Assembly: GCF_016756595.1 (NCBI RefSeq)
Contig: NZ_AP023259.1
Coordinates: forward strand, 62,001 to 126,000
Reading direction: 5' to 3'
Origin: Mesorhizobium sp. L-2-11
GTDB taxonomy: Bacteria > Pseudomonadota > Alphaproteobacteria > Rhizobiales > Rhizobiaceae
Length of the DNA: 64,000 nucleotides
The first letter of the stretch is position 1. Every line of letters starts with the position of its first letter. The notes beneath the pieces are model-generated. The model saw only the letters and a program-made list of their open reading frames with translations, had not been told where the DNA came from and made no database searches. The translations under genes were made by a program, and so were the position numbers. Shown in pieces: positions 55,540-64,000 of the stretch.

Positions 55540-57071
55540 TGCGTGCTGTCCTTGAGCAACTCGAAACACGGCGCGCCGAAGCACGTCTTGGTGGCGGCCA
55601 AAAGCGTATCGACGCGCAGCATGCAAAGGGCAAGCTGACGGCACGCGAACGTCTCGAAGTGCTCCTCGATGAGGGGTCCTTCGAGGAATACGATATGTAC
55701 GTCACCCACCGCGCCGTCGACTTCGGCATGGCCGGCCAAAAGATTGCCGGTGACGGCGTCGTCACCGGCTGGGGCACGGTCAACGGCCGACTGGTTTACG
55801 TCTTTTCGCAGGATTTCACAGTGCTCGGCGGCTCGCTTTCGGAGACGCATGCCCAGAAGATCTGCAAGATCATGGACATGGCGGTCCGCAACGGCGCACC
55901 GGTGATCGGACTTAACGACAGCGGCGGCGCACGCATTCAGGAAGGAGTGGCCTCACTCGCCGGCTACGCCGACGTCTTCAAGCGCAATGTCGATGCCTCA
56001 GGGGTCATACCACAGATATCCGTCATCATGGGGCCTTGTGCCGGCGGCGCCGTCTATTCGCCGGCCATGACCGATTTCATCTTCATGGTGCGGGATTCCT
56101 CCTACATGTTCGTCACCGGGCCGGATGTGGTGAAGACCGTTACCAATGAGATTGTAACAGCAGAAGAGCTTGGCGGCGCGCGCACCCATACGTCGAAATC
56201 GTCTGTCGCCGACGGCGCCTTCGACAATGATGTGGAGACGCTGGAGCAAATCCGCGCTCTGTTTGATTTCCTTCCGCTCAACAATCGGGAGAAGGCGCCG
56301 GTACGCCGCTTCAATGATGATCCCTCGCGAATCGAGATGCGGCTCGACACGCTGATCCCTGACAGCGCGGTCAAACCCTACGATATGAAGGAGCTGGTTC
56401 TGGCGATTGCTGATGAGGGCGATTTCTTCGAGATCCAGGCTGCTTTCGCACGTAACATCCTCACCGGATTCGTGCGTATCGAAGGTCAGACAGTGGGCGT
56501 GGTCGCCAATCAGCCGATGGTGCTTGCGGGCTGTCTCGACATCGACTCCTCGCGCAAGGCCGCGCGGTTCGTCCGTTTCTGTGATGCGTTCTCCATTCCG
56601 CTCCTAACACTGGTAGACGTTCCAGGTTTCCTGCCTGGCACATCCCAGGAATTTGGCGGGGTGATAAAACACGGCGCCAAGCTTCTGTTCGCCTATTCGC
56701 AGGCGACAGTACCGATGGTGACGCTGATCACGCGCAAGGCCTATGGGGGTGCCTATGACGTCATGGCATCCAAGCACATTGGCGCCGATGTGAATTACGC
56801 CTGGCCGACGGCCGAGATTGCGGTGATGGGCGCCAAGGGCGCGACTGAGATCCTTTATCGTTCCGAACTTGGCAACACGGATAAGATCGCCCAACGCACC
56901 AAGGATTACGAGGAGCGTTTCGCCAATCCGTTCGTCGCTGCCGAACGTGGCTTCATCGACGAAGTCATCATGCCGCATTCCTCTCGCCGACGCATTGCCC
57001 GCGCCTTTGCCGCTCTGCGCGGCAAGAGCGTCGATGCACGCTGGAAGAAACACGACACGATCCCGCTTTGA
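55539..57071 (+). CDS. pccB: Propionyl-CoA carboxylase beta subunit
   Basis: 510 residues; ATG overlaps the E1 stop by one base, indicating translational coupling. The carboxyltransferase fold is clear: [60 protein letters not shown] and [20 protein letters not shown]. It transfers the carboxyl group from biotin to propionyl-CoA, giving methylmalonyl-CoA, together with PccA. Confidence 0.93.
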   Translation: MRAVLEQLETRRAEARLGGGQKRIDAQHAKGKLTARERLEVLLDEGSFEEYDMYVTHRAVDFGMAGQKIAGDGVVTGWGTVNGRLVYVFSQDFTVLGGSLSETHAQKICKIMDMAVRNGAPVIGLNDSGGARIQEGVASLAGYADVFKRNVDASGVIPQISVIMGPCAGGAVYSPAMTDFIFMVRDSSYMFVTGPDVVKTVTNEIVTAEELGGARTHTSKSSVADGAFDNDVETLEQIRALFDFLPLNNREKAPVRRFNDDPSRIEMRLDTLIPDSAVKPYDMKELVLAIADEGDFFEIQAAFARNILTGFVRIEGQTVGVVANQPMVLAGCLDIDSSRKAARFVRFCDAFSIPLLTLVDVPGFLPGTSQEFGGVIKHGAKLLFAYSQATVPMVTLITRKAYGGAYDVMASKHIGADVNYAWPTAEIAVMGAKGATEILYRSELGNTDKIAQRTKDYEERFANPFVAAERGFIDEVIMPHSSRRRIARAFAALRGKSVDARWKKHDTIPL

Positions 57072-57078
57072 GAACACA

Positions 57079-57549
57079 ATGAAGATCGCCAAGCCCTGCC
57101 ATGTCAGTTTGCGAAGGGCGACCGGCGAGGACGAGCCCTTCATCCTCGAACTAGAACGCTCAGCGTTGCGAAGGTTGTCAGAAGCCATTTTTGGCTATTG
57201 GACTCCACGACCTGGAATGGGAGAAACATTTCCTGATGGTAGCTGGATCATCCAACGTGAAAATGAAGACGTCGGATGCTTTGCCCTCTCCGAAAGGCAG
57301 AATGTTCTGGAGATAGAACAATTGTATCTCCTGCCCGACGCACGGAACTGCGGCATCGGAAATTATGTCCTGACGAGAATCCTGACCTTGGCGGCGGTAA
57401 AGCACCACAGCGTCCAGATCGTTTTGCTTGCCGAAAACGACGCGCAGCGCTTCCTCGAACGCGCAGGCTTTGCGGTCACTGCTGTCTCTTCGACTCGAAT
57501 ATTTATGGAATGCTTGTGCTCACGAGAGCCCCACACCTGGACAAACTAA
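57079..57549 (+). CDS. GNAT-family N-acetyltransferase inside the pcc operon
   Basis: 156 residues from ATG 57079, seven bases after pccB. GNAT features are LEIEQLYLLPDARNCGIGNY (motif A, acetyl-CoA loop RNCGIG) and NDAQRFLERAGF (motif B). The end overlaps the pccA start by one base. It may modify an operon product or a metabolite; acyl-CoA donors such as acetyl- or propionyl-CoA are conceivable. The substrate is unknown, and this gene is not a usual member of pcc operons. Confidence 0.82.
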   Translation: MKIAKPCHVSLRRATGEDEPFILELERSALRRLSEAIFGYWTPRPGMGETFPDGSWIIQRENEDVGCFALSERQNVLEIEQLYLLPDARNCGIGNYVLTRILTLAAVKHHSVQIVLLAENDAQRFLERAGFAVTAVSSTRIFMECLCSREPHTWTN

Positions 57550-59552
57550 TGTTTCGAAAAATCCTCATCGCCAATCGTGGCGAGATCGCTTGCCGCGTCA
57601 TCAAGACGGCCAGAAAACTTGGCATCGCCACGATCGCAGTCTATTCAGATGCCGATCGCGACGCGCTGCATGTGAAGATGGCCGACGAAGCTGTTCATAT
57701 TGGTGCAGCACCTTCCAGCCAGTCCTACATCGCAATAGGCAAGATCCTCGATGCCGTGAAAGCCACGGGCGCAGACGCGGTTCATCCCGGCTACGGCTTC
57801 CTGTCGGAAAATTTCAATTTCGCCGAGGCGCTTAGGGCGGCAGGCGTCGCCTTCATCGGCCCACCGCCGGTCGCCATCGAGGCGATGGGGGACAAGATCA
57901 CCTCAAAGAAGATCGCTGCATCCGCGGGTGTCTCGACCGTGCCCGGCCACATGGACCTGATCGCCGATGCCGACGAGGCGGTGAAGATCGCCGGCCATAT
58001 CGGCTATCCCGTGATGATCAAGGCCTCGGCCGGCGGTGGCGGCAAGGGCATGCGCATCGCCTGGAACGACGACGAGGCACGAAAGGGCTTCCAGTCTTCC
58101 AAGAACGAGGCGAAATCCTCTTTTGGCGACGACCGCATATTCATCGAGAAGTTCATCACCCAGCCTCGCCATATCGAGATTCAACTGCTCGGCGACCAGC
58201 ACGGCAATCTCGTCTATCTAGGCGAACGCGAATGCTCGATTCAGCGCCGCAACCAGAAGGTCATTGAGGAAGCCCCGTCACCGTTCCTCGACGCAGCAAC
58301 TCGCAAGGCCATGGGCGAACAGGCGGTAGCACTGGCCAAAGCCGTCGGCTATTTCTCCGCCGGGACGGTGGAATTCATCGTCGATGGCGACAGGAAATTC
58401 TACTTCCTCGAGATGAACACAAGGCTGCAGGTCGAGCATCCGGTGACTGAGCTGATCACCGGCCTCGATCTAGTCGAAGAGATGATCCGGGTTGCGGCGG
58501 GCGAAAAGCTGCGGATCACGCAAGACGCCGTGAAACTCGACGGCTGGGCGATAGAAAGCCGGCTCTATGCGGAAGATCCGTACCGCAGTTTCCTGCCGTC
58601 CATCGGACGGTTGACCCGGTATCGTCCGCCGGTCGAGGGGAAGCACAAAGACGGCACCGTCATACGGAACGACACCGGCGTCTTCGAAGGTGGCGAGATC
58701 TCAATGTACTACGATCCGATGATCGCCAAACTGTGCACGTGGGCGCCCGACCGCATTGGCGCCATCGATGCGATGAGCAAGGCGCTCGACGATTTTGAGG
58801 TCGAAGGTATCGGCCACAATCTGCCGTTTCTGTCTGCCGTCACGGATCACCCACGCTTTCGCGAGGGCCGGCTGACGACGGCTTTCATTGCCGAGGAATA
58901 CCCGGACGGCTTTTCCGGAGTCGAGCCACCCATGGGCGATGCCAGGAAACTCGCGGCGGTCGCCGTCTTTATCAATCTGGAAGCCCAGAAGCGCAACGTG
59001 CAGATTTCCGGCGCGTTGGACAATCATCGCCGCGCCGTCGGCCGTAACTGGGTGGTGACTGTCGCAGGCGAAAGCTTTTCAACCTCGGTCGGGGAACTGG
59101 GCAGCAAGACCGTCGTCGAATTCAGCGAGGGTGCTCCTATCTCGATCTCCAGCGATTGGCTTCCGGGGAGATCCCACGCACAATTCACCGTCGACGATGA
59201 GACGCTCGGCGTGAAAACGGCAACCGCCGCAACAGGTATCCGTCTGCGCTGGCGCGGTGCGGATGTGGTGGCCTACGTACGCACGCCTCGCATTGCTGAA
59301 CTGGCGTTGCTGATGCCCGAAAAGCTTCCGCCGGATACGTCGAAACTGCTTCTTTGCCCGATGCCCGGGGTGATCACCTCCGTCACGGTTAAGGCAGGTG
59401 ACAAGGTGGAGGTCGGGCAGGTGCTTGCGACCGTCGAAGCGATGAAGATGGAAAACGTGCTGCGAGCCGAGCGCAAGGCAACCATCCGCCGTATCGCTGC
59501 GGAAGCTGGCGTCAGCCTCGCTGTCGATGAAGTCATCATGGAATTCGAATGA
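57549..59552 (+). CDS. pccA: Propionyl-CoA carboxylase alpha subunit (biotin carboxylase + biotin carrier)
   Basis: 667 residues starting [20 protein letters not shown]. Biotin carboxylase ATP-grasp domain: [39 protein letters not shown] and [14 protein letters not shown]. The C-terminal carrier domain has EAMKMEN with the biotinyl lysine. A frame extending upstream of 57549 is not real. Partner of PccB. Confidence 0.94.
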   Translation: MFRKILIANRGEIACRVIKTARKLGIATIAVYSDADRDALHVKMADEAVHIGAAPSSQSYIAIGKILDAVKATGADAVHPGYGFLSENFNFAEALRAAGVAFIGPPPVAIEAMGDKITSKKIAASAGVSTVPGHMDLIADADEAVKIAGHIGYPVMIKASAGGGGKGMRIAWNDDEARKGFQSSKNEAKSSFGDDRIFIEKFITQPRHIEIQLLGDQHGNLVYLGERECSIQRRNQKVIEEAPSPFLDAATRKAMGEQAVALAKAVGYFSAGTVEFIVDGDRKFYFLEMNTRLQVEHPVTELITGLDLVEEMIRVAAGEKLRITQDAVKLDGWAIESRLYAEDPYRSFLPSIGRLTRYRPPVEGKHKDGTVIRNDTGVFEGGEISMYYDPMIAKLCTWAPDRIGAIDAMSKALDDFEVEGIGHNLPFLSAVTDHPRFREGRLTTAFIAEEYPDGFSGVEPPMGDARKLAAVAVFINLEAQKRNVQISGALDNHRRAVGRNWVVTVAGESFSTSVGELGSKTVVEFSEGAPISISSDWLPGRSHAQFTVDDETLGVKTATAATGIRLRWRGADVVAYVRTPRIAELALLMPEKLPPDTSKLLLCPMPGVITSVTVKAGDKVEVGQVLATVEAMKMENVLRAERKATIRRIAAEAGVSLAVDEVIMEFE

Positions 59553-59562
59553 GGGCGAAGCG

Positions 59563-61704
59563 ATGGCCGACCACGTGACCTATGAGGACTGGCAGAAATT
59601 AGCCGAGCGCGAATTGAAGGCATCGCCCGACAGTTTAGCTTGGCAGACCCCGGAAGGCATCTCCGTCAAGCCGCTCTACACGGCGGCTGATCTTGCTGGC
59701 ATTAACGGCCTCGACTCGTTGCCCGGTGTTAAGCCCTTTTTGCGGGGCCCACGCGCCACCATGTATGCCGGTCGTCCCTGGACCATCCGGCAATATGCAG
59801 GTTTCTCGACGGCCGAGGAGAGCAACGCCTTCTACCGCAAGGCGCTCGCCGCCGGCCAGCAAGGAATCTCGGTCGCTTTCGACCTGGCCACCCATCGCGG
59901 CTACGACAGCGACCACTCGCGCGTCGAGGGCGATGTGGGCAAGGCCGGCGTTGCGATCGACAGCGTCGAGGACATGAAGATCCTGTTTGATGGTATCCCG
60001 CTGGGCGAGATGTCGGTCTCCATGACGATGAACGGCGCAGTGATTCCGATTCTCGCCTCCTTCATCGTAGCCGGCGAAGAGCAAGGTGTTTCCCGGGCAA
60101 AGCTTTCAGGAACGATCCAGAACGACATTCTAAAGGAGTTCATGGTCCGCAACACCTACATCTATCCGCCCGAACCATCGATGCGGATCATCGCTGACAT
60201 CATCGAATACACGGCGAAGGAGATGCCTAAATTCAATTCGATTTCCATCTCCGGCTATCACATGCAAGAGGCGGGTGCGACACTGGTGCACGAACTGGCC
60301 TTCACACTGGCCGATGGCCGCGAATATGTTCGAGCGGCAATTGCCAAAGGCCTCAATGTCGATGATTTCGCGGGCCGACTTTCGTTCTTCTTCGCCATCG
60401 GAATGAATTTCTTCATGGAGGCCTCCAAGCTGCGCGCCGCACGTGTGCTGTGGTCACGCATCATGGAGGAATTTGAGCCGAAGAAGCAGTCCTCACTGAT
60501 GCTACGCACCCATTGCCAGACCTCGGGTGTATCGCTTCAGGAGCAGGATCCCTACAATAACATCGTGCGCACGGCATATGAAGCGCTGGCCGCGGCGCTG
60601 GGGGGCACGCAGTCGCTGCACACCAATTCCTTTGATGAGGCGATCGCGCTGCCGACGGCGTTCTCCGCGCGTATCGCCCGCAACACTCAATTGATCCTCC
60701 AACACGAGACCGGCGTGACCAAGGTTGTCGATCCGCTTGCCGGGTCCTACTATGTTGAAAGTCTCACCAATGAGCTTGCCGAGAAAGCCTGGACATTGAT
60801 CGAGGAAGTCGAGGCGATGGGCGGCATGACCAAGGCGGTCGCCACCGGTATGCCCAAACGCATGATCGAGGAGGCTGCAACCCGCCGGCAGGCTGCCGTC
60901 GACAAGGGCGAAGAAGTCATAGTCGGCGTCAACAAATATCGACTCGAGTCCGAAGAGCAGATCGACACCCGCTACATCGACAACGCCGCCGTGCGGCAAT
61001 CACAAATCGCTCGCATCGAACGAACAAAACGCCAGCGCGATCCCAAGCGAGTGGGAGAGACACTTGCCGCCTTGCAGAACGTCTCGCGTTCCAATGGGGG
61101 CAACATCCTAGAAGCAGCTGTGGAAGCTGCCCGGGCACGTGCTACCGTGGGTGAAATTTCGGATGCGCTTCGCCAGGTTTTTGGCGACCATTCGGCAAAA
61201 CCGGAAGTGGTCTCGAAAGTCTACGGTGCTGCCTACGGGCATGAGCCAGAGTTCCAGACGCTTGTTTCACGGCTCGATCACTTCGCTCGCAAGCTCGGAC
61301 AAAAACCGCGGATTATGGTGGCTAAGCTCGGGCAGGATGGTCATGACCGCGGGGCGAAAGTCATCGCGTCAGCTTTCGGCGACATCGGTTTCGACGTTCT
61401 TGCCGGGCCTTTGTTTCAGACGCCGCTCGAGGCCGCCGACATGGCGATCAACGCGCAAGTGTCTGTAGTTGGCGTGTCGGCACTCGCCGCCGGCCACAAG
61501 ACGCTACTCCCGCAACTAGTAGAGGAGTTGAGGCGAAAGGGCGCGGGAAACATTGTCGTCATCTGCGGAGGCGTGGTGCCTCGCCAGGATTATCAATTCT
61601 TGTTGGATCACGGCGTGTCAGGTGTTTTCGGCCCGGGCACGAACGTGCTCGACGCCGCCCGCGCCGTGTTGGACATCATGGAAGGCAAGAGGAGAAACGC
61701 CTAG
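59563..61704 (+). CDS. bhbA: Methylmalonyl-CoA mutase (coenzyme B12-dependent)
   Basis: 713 residues from ATG 59563 after GAGGGCGAAG; 10 bases after pccA. The catalytic half contains [20 protein letters not shown] and [20 protein letters not shown]; the C-terminal B12 domain has [20 protein letters not shown] (DxHxxG cobalt ligand) and the [11 protein letters not shown] loop. Single-chain mutase of the rhizobial bhbA type. Converts methylmalonyl-CoA to succinyl-CoA; the epimerase is not in the window. Confidence 0.93.
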   Translation: MADHVTYEDWQKLAERELKASPDSLAWQTPEGISVKPLYTAADLAGINGLDSLPGVKPFLRGPRATMYAGRPWTIRQYAGFSTAEESNAFYRKALAAGQQGISVAFDLATHRGYDSDHSRVEGDVGKAGVAIDSVEDMKILFDGIPLGEMSVSMTMNGAVIPILASFIVAGEEQGVSRAKLSGTIQNDILKEFMVRNTYIYPPEPSMRIIADIIEYTAKEMPKFNSISISGYHMQEAGATLVHELAFTLADGREYVRAAIAKGLNVDDFAGRLSFFFAIGMNFFMEASKLRAARVLWSRIMEEFEPKKQSSLMLRTHCQTSGVSLQEQDPYNNIVRTAYEALAAALGGTQSLHTNSFDEAIALPTAFSARIARNTQLILQHETGVTKVVDPLAGSYYVESLTNELAEKAWTLIEEVEAMGGMTKAVATGMPKRMIEEAATRRQAAVDKGEEVIVGVNKYRLESEEQIDTRYIDNAAVRQSQIARIERTKRQRDPKRVGETLAALQNVSRSNGGNILEAAVEAARARATVGEISDALRQVFGDHSAKPEVVSKVYGAAYGHEPEFQTLVSRLDHFARKLGQKPRIMVAKLGQDGHDRGAKVIASAFGDIGFDVLAGPLFQTPLEAADMAINAQVSVVGVSALAAGHKTLLPQLVEELRRKGAGNIVVICGGVVPRQDYQFLLDHGVSGVFGPGTNVLDAARAVLDIMEGKRRNA

Positions 61705-61839
61705 GAACCTGGGGTCGGAACAAGAGCGGTTCCCGCAGACACGCGGCCTTTATCAACCAAAGATAGCAATCCCTTCTTTTCTAAGCCTATCGTGCGATTC
61801 TCCAGACTTGATCCAGAGGGATGACAATGCGTGAAACGA

Positions 61840-62190
61840 TGCTGGCCGGGCTTTCCAACATTCGTACTGTTGAGGACACGGATCGCGGCCTTCCGTGATG
61901 AAGGTCATTGCGGCTGCTGGAAAGCATGGTTTGGCCGGATGGCAGGATCTGTCCCGCCTGCGGTTACAAACACTCGATCGCGATAGCCGGGCGGGATACG
62001 GGCAAGCGACGCGCACGGCCGGGGCTTTATCAGTGCTCAAGCGGCGACTGCCGTTTCCAGTTCACGGTGACGACGTACACGCCGGGCGCTGGCTGCCGGA
62101 AAAGAGCTTTCCGTCCCATGCGCGTATCTGCCGGGCAGGCAACGCATCCGTGTGCGGCAACATCGAACCAATAGCCATCAAAGCCGTGTA
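61840..62190 (+). pseudogene. IS1595-family transposase remnant
   Basis: The readable part is WPDGRICPACGYKHSIAIAG with RRARPGLYQCSSGDCRFQFT and VTTYTP, the N-terminal zinc-ribbon region of IS1595 transposases (CxxC pairs). The upstream frame MTMRETMLAGLSNIRTVEDT may be the start. The DDE core is absent. 61705-61839 holds no gene. Confidence 0.6.
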
Positions 62191-62303
62191 GCACACCCGT
62201 GACACCCTGAACGGATGATCACCCCCCGAGCGCCGGCAAAAAATGAGGTTTTGGGAAGACGCCCGGACTCGCAAGCTTCAGTGCACCAAGATGATCGGGT
62301 CTC

Positions 62304-62702
62304 GTGGTCTACTGGCATGTCGTTGAGATGCCAGCCTTGCTGACCTATACGTGGAAGCCCATGAGGCTTGGGAAGGTCTGTGGCAAGTTGCAGACCGAGG
62401 CGCTCCGCTTCGGACGCCTTCAGGGGCTGTTATCGGCGGCCGGCGTGAAGATCCGCGAGGGTAAGCAGGTGGCTGCGGTTCGTACGCTGATGAACACGGC
62501 CGATCATAGCTTCGAGCATGCGCTCGGCATGTCACCCGCAGCACTTGCCGAACAGGCCGAAGCCGCGGCAAGAATCCCAGGAGCCTTGCAAGCTATCGGT
62601 GAACCCCAACCGGTGTTTGACTTCATTCTCGGACCAAGCTCCAGAGGGCCGGTCAAATCGCGAGAAAATCAAACAGTCCGTGGAAGACGACGCCAGACAT
62701 AG
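62304..62702 (+). CDS. Unrecognised small ORF
   Basis: Open frame of 132 codons with alanine-rich, helical C-terminal half (SPAALAEQAEAAARIPGALQ) and KPMRLGKVCGKLQTEALRFG near its start. No family recognised and no good ribosome site. It may be a leftover of a plasmid-type gene. The remaining sequence to 62949 shows no gene. Confidence 0.25.
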   Translation: MVYWHVVEMPALLTYTWKPMRLGKVCGKLQTEALRFGRLQGLLSAAGVKIREGKQVAAVRTLMNTADHSFEHALGMSPAALAEQAEAAARIPGALQAIGEPQPVFDFILGPSSRGPVKSRENQTVRGRRRQT

Positions 62703-62949
62703 AGCAGCTTCCATTCACCAAGCCGCATTTTCATGGAGCGCGGAATTTCGTCACTTTTTGGAACCACAGAAGCTCAAAACGGCTCGGCCGGACATCGGTT
62801 CCGGGCGCAGCCGACGATCACCGGGGCCGACGTATTAGAGTTAGCTTATGGCGATACTTAGCCTGCCGAGACCGTTTATTGCTTTCAGCGACAGCCACCA
62901 CTATGTAGCAGGACTTCGCCTGCTGTCTTCAAGCCACCCGGAGAGTTTC

Positions 62950-63414
62950 ATGACAGAAGAAGCCAATCACAATCTCGACACCCTCATCGACCTTACCGCC
63001 GATGTCGTCTCAGCCTATGTCTCGAATAATCCTGTCCCAGTGGGCGATCTCCCGGCCCTGATCGGCCAAGTGCACGCGGCTTTGAAAGGCACAGCCGGAG
63101 GCGTCTCCGCAGCAGAGCCGGAGGCTCTCAAGCCTGCGGTCCCGATCAAGAAGTCGGTGATGGCGGACTACATCGTCTGCCTTGAGGATGGGAAGAAATT
63201 CAAATCGCTAAAGCGCCATCTTTCAACCCACTATGGGCTGACCCCGGACGAATATCGCGCCAAATGGGGCCTGGCGGCAGAGTATCCGATGGTCGCGCCG
63301 AACTACGCGGCGGCGCGCTCGACGTTGGCCAAGACCATGGGTCTCGGCCGCAAACCGAAAGAGTCGGAAACGCCGGCGCCGGCGAAGCGGGCCCGCAAGC
63401 AGGTCGCAGCCTGA
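62950..63414 (+). CDS. MucR/Ros-family zinc-finger regulator
   Basis: 154 residues from ATG 62950; the open frame back to 62848 is not needed. The conserved MucR block is [20 protein letters not shown] and [18 protein letters not shown], with the C-H-H zinc site of the Ros family. Such proteins control exopolysaccharide, motility and plasmid functions in rhizobia by binding AT-rich DNA. The basic C-terminal tail ([11 protein letters not shown]) is normal. Confidence 0.9.
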   Translation: MTEEANHNLDTLIDLTADVVSAYVSNNPVPVGDLPALIGQVHAALKGTAGGVSAAEPEALKPAVPIKKSVMADYIVCLEDGKKFKSLKRHLSTHYGLTPDEYRAKWGLAAEYPMVAPNYAAARSTLAKTMGLGRKPKESETPAPAKRARKQVAA

Positions 63415-63545
63415 CTTTATCTCTCAAGGGTCGTTCTGGAGCGCGCAGCTGCTGCCGGCATGATCCGCGCGGATCAAGAAAGGGCGGGGACCAATCCCCG
63501 CCTTACCTCGCGTTCCTTCGATCTTGCCGGGACGCAGGCGAAAAT

Positions 63546-63727
63546 TCAGCCGGCTTTGCTGAGCCTGCCGGCAGAGGACTTGCCTGTGCGGCGGTCCTGT
63601 TCGATCTCATAATTGATTTTCTGACCTTCATTCAGCGTCGAGAGGCCCGCGCGCTCGACAGCGGAAATGTGGACGAAAACATCCTGACCGCCATTGTCGG
63701 GCTGGATGAATCTGAACCGCGCCGGGT
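63546..63727 (-). pseudogene. Cold-shock protein gene truncated by IS3
   Basis: The minus strand gives FRFIQPDNGGQDVFVHISAV, ERAGLSTLNEGQKINYEIEQ and DRRTGKSSAGRLSKAG, the last 50 or so residues of a CspA-type RNA/DNA-binding protein. The N-terminal TVKWFN part is missing where the IS3 element begins near 63728, and the promoter is lost. Confidence 0.75.
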
Positions 63728-64000
63728 TGATCGGAGGCTCCAACTCCTGAGAAGGTGGAGCCATGACAAGCAAGACGACCAACAAGTTCTCTCCCGAGGT
63801 CCGAGCCCGTGCGGTGCGGCTGGTTCTGGATCACGAAGGCGAGCATGCCTCGCGGTGGGCGGCGGTGTCGTCGATCGCCGCCAAGATCGGCTGCACGGCG
63901 CAGACGCTGCATGAGTGGGTGAAGAAGGCCGAGCGCGACAGTGGCGTGCGAGCCGGTGTGCCTACGGATGTGGCGACGAAACTCAAGGCTTTGGAACGCG
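63728..64000 (+). mobile_element. IS3-family element, left end, continuing beyond window
   Basis: The end TGATCGGAGGCTCCAACTCC adjoins the truncated cold-shock gene. It is followed by OrfA of an IS3-type transposase. The right end lies outside the window, so the extent is unknown. Confidence 0.65.
63763..64000 (+). CDS. IS3-family OrfA, 3' end outside window
   Basis: ATG 63763 follows GGTGGAG. The protein begins [20 protein letters not shown] and has the helix-turn-helix [20 protein letters not shown]. This is the DNA-binding subunit of an IS3 transposase made by frameshift with OrfB. Only about 79 residues lie in the window. Confidence 0.88.
   Translation, partial: MTSKTTNKFSPEVRARAVRLVLDHEGEHASRWAAVSSIAAKIGCTAQTLHEWVKKAERDSGVRAGVPTDVATKLKALER

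Noticed and set aside
1..64000. CRISPR arrays, tRNA or rRNA genes
   Set aside because: No short regularly spaced repeats, tRNA-like cloverleaf with CCA-adjacent ends, or rRNA sequence was recognised on reading; a tRNAscan or Infernal run would settle this.

Overview
The window looks like an accessory symbiosis-island or symbiotic-plasmid segment of a rhizobium, most likely Mesorhizobium or a close relative. The evidence is a high-GC alphaproteobacterial gene style, a dense load of insertion sequences (IS6, IS5, IS110, IS66, IS3, IS1182, IS256, IS21, IS630, IS1595 types), a Ulp1/NopD-type effector, candidate NifA/sigma-54 promoters, a MucR regulator and decayed thiamine genes. No rRNA, tRNA or CRISPR array was recognised.

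Layout. 1-6.6 kb: 3' end of a type VI secretion cluster (tssL, tssM) and a 531-residue protein of unknown function. 6.6-14 kb and 17.4-21.3 kb: nested IS elements and IS remnants, enclosing a large Ulp1-like (C48) effector gene (14.5-17.1 kb). In this region one 1194-bp IS6-derived unit occurs twice; one copy carries a 1683-bp IS with a 4-bp target duplication and the other is the exact empty site. 21.5-22.4 kb: a decayed DUF3991/TOPRIM gene. 22.5-25.3 kb: an M24 peptidase-like hydrolase and a cysteine-synthase-fold PLP enzyme. 25.9-27.7 kb: IS1182 and IS6 remnants. 28.1-31.8 kb: a GHMP kinase, a PLP enzyme fused to a GNAT domain, and a GntR regulator. 31.9-35.7 kb: a 1435-bp inverted pair of IS110 elements around an IS5 element. 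36.5-39.4 kb: asparagine synthase with a good sigma-54 promoter, and a LysR regulator. 39.6-41.6 kb: IS scraps and pseudogenes of thiG, thiE and thiD. 42-51.2 kb: a polar amino-acid-type ABC transporter, two M20 hydrolases, a threonine-synthase-like PLP enzyme, a second M24 hydrolase and a second GntR regulator. 52.5-61.7 kb: an Lrp regulator divergent from an operon for an E1-type 2-oxoacid dehydrogenase, propionyl-CoA carboxylase (pccB, pccA), a GNAT protein and methylmalonyl-CoA mutase. 61.8-64 kb: an IS1595 scrap, a mucR-like gene, and a cold-shock gene cut by an IS3 element.

How the genes may work together (inference). The 28-31 kb kinase/PLP/acetyltransferase pair has a TGT-N10-ACA site and a -24/-12-like element upstream. 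It could phosphorylate a hydroxy-amino acid, replace the phosphate, and acylate the product in nitrogen-fixing cells. The 42-51 kb genes look like an import-and-hydrolysis set and share a TATACC/GGTATA palindrome with the 23.7 kb gene, suggesting control by the two paralogous GntR proteins. The 53-61.7 kb operon has the enzymes to take 2-oxobutyrate to succinyl-CoA, except that E2/E3 subunits must come from elsewhere. Together this resembles the paired synthesis-and-catabolism logic of rhizopines, but with a different, undefined four-carbon amino-acid-like compound. That is a hypothesis, not a demonstrated function.
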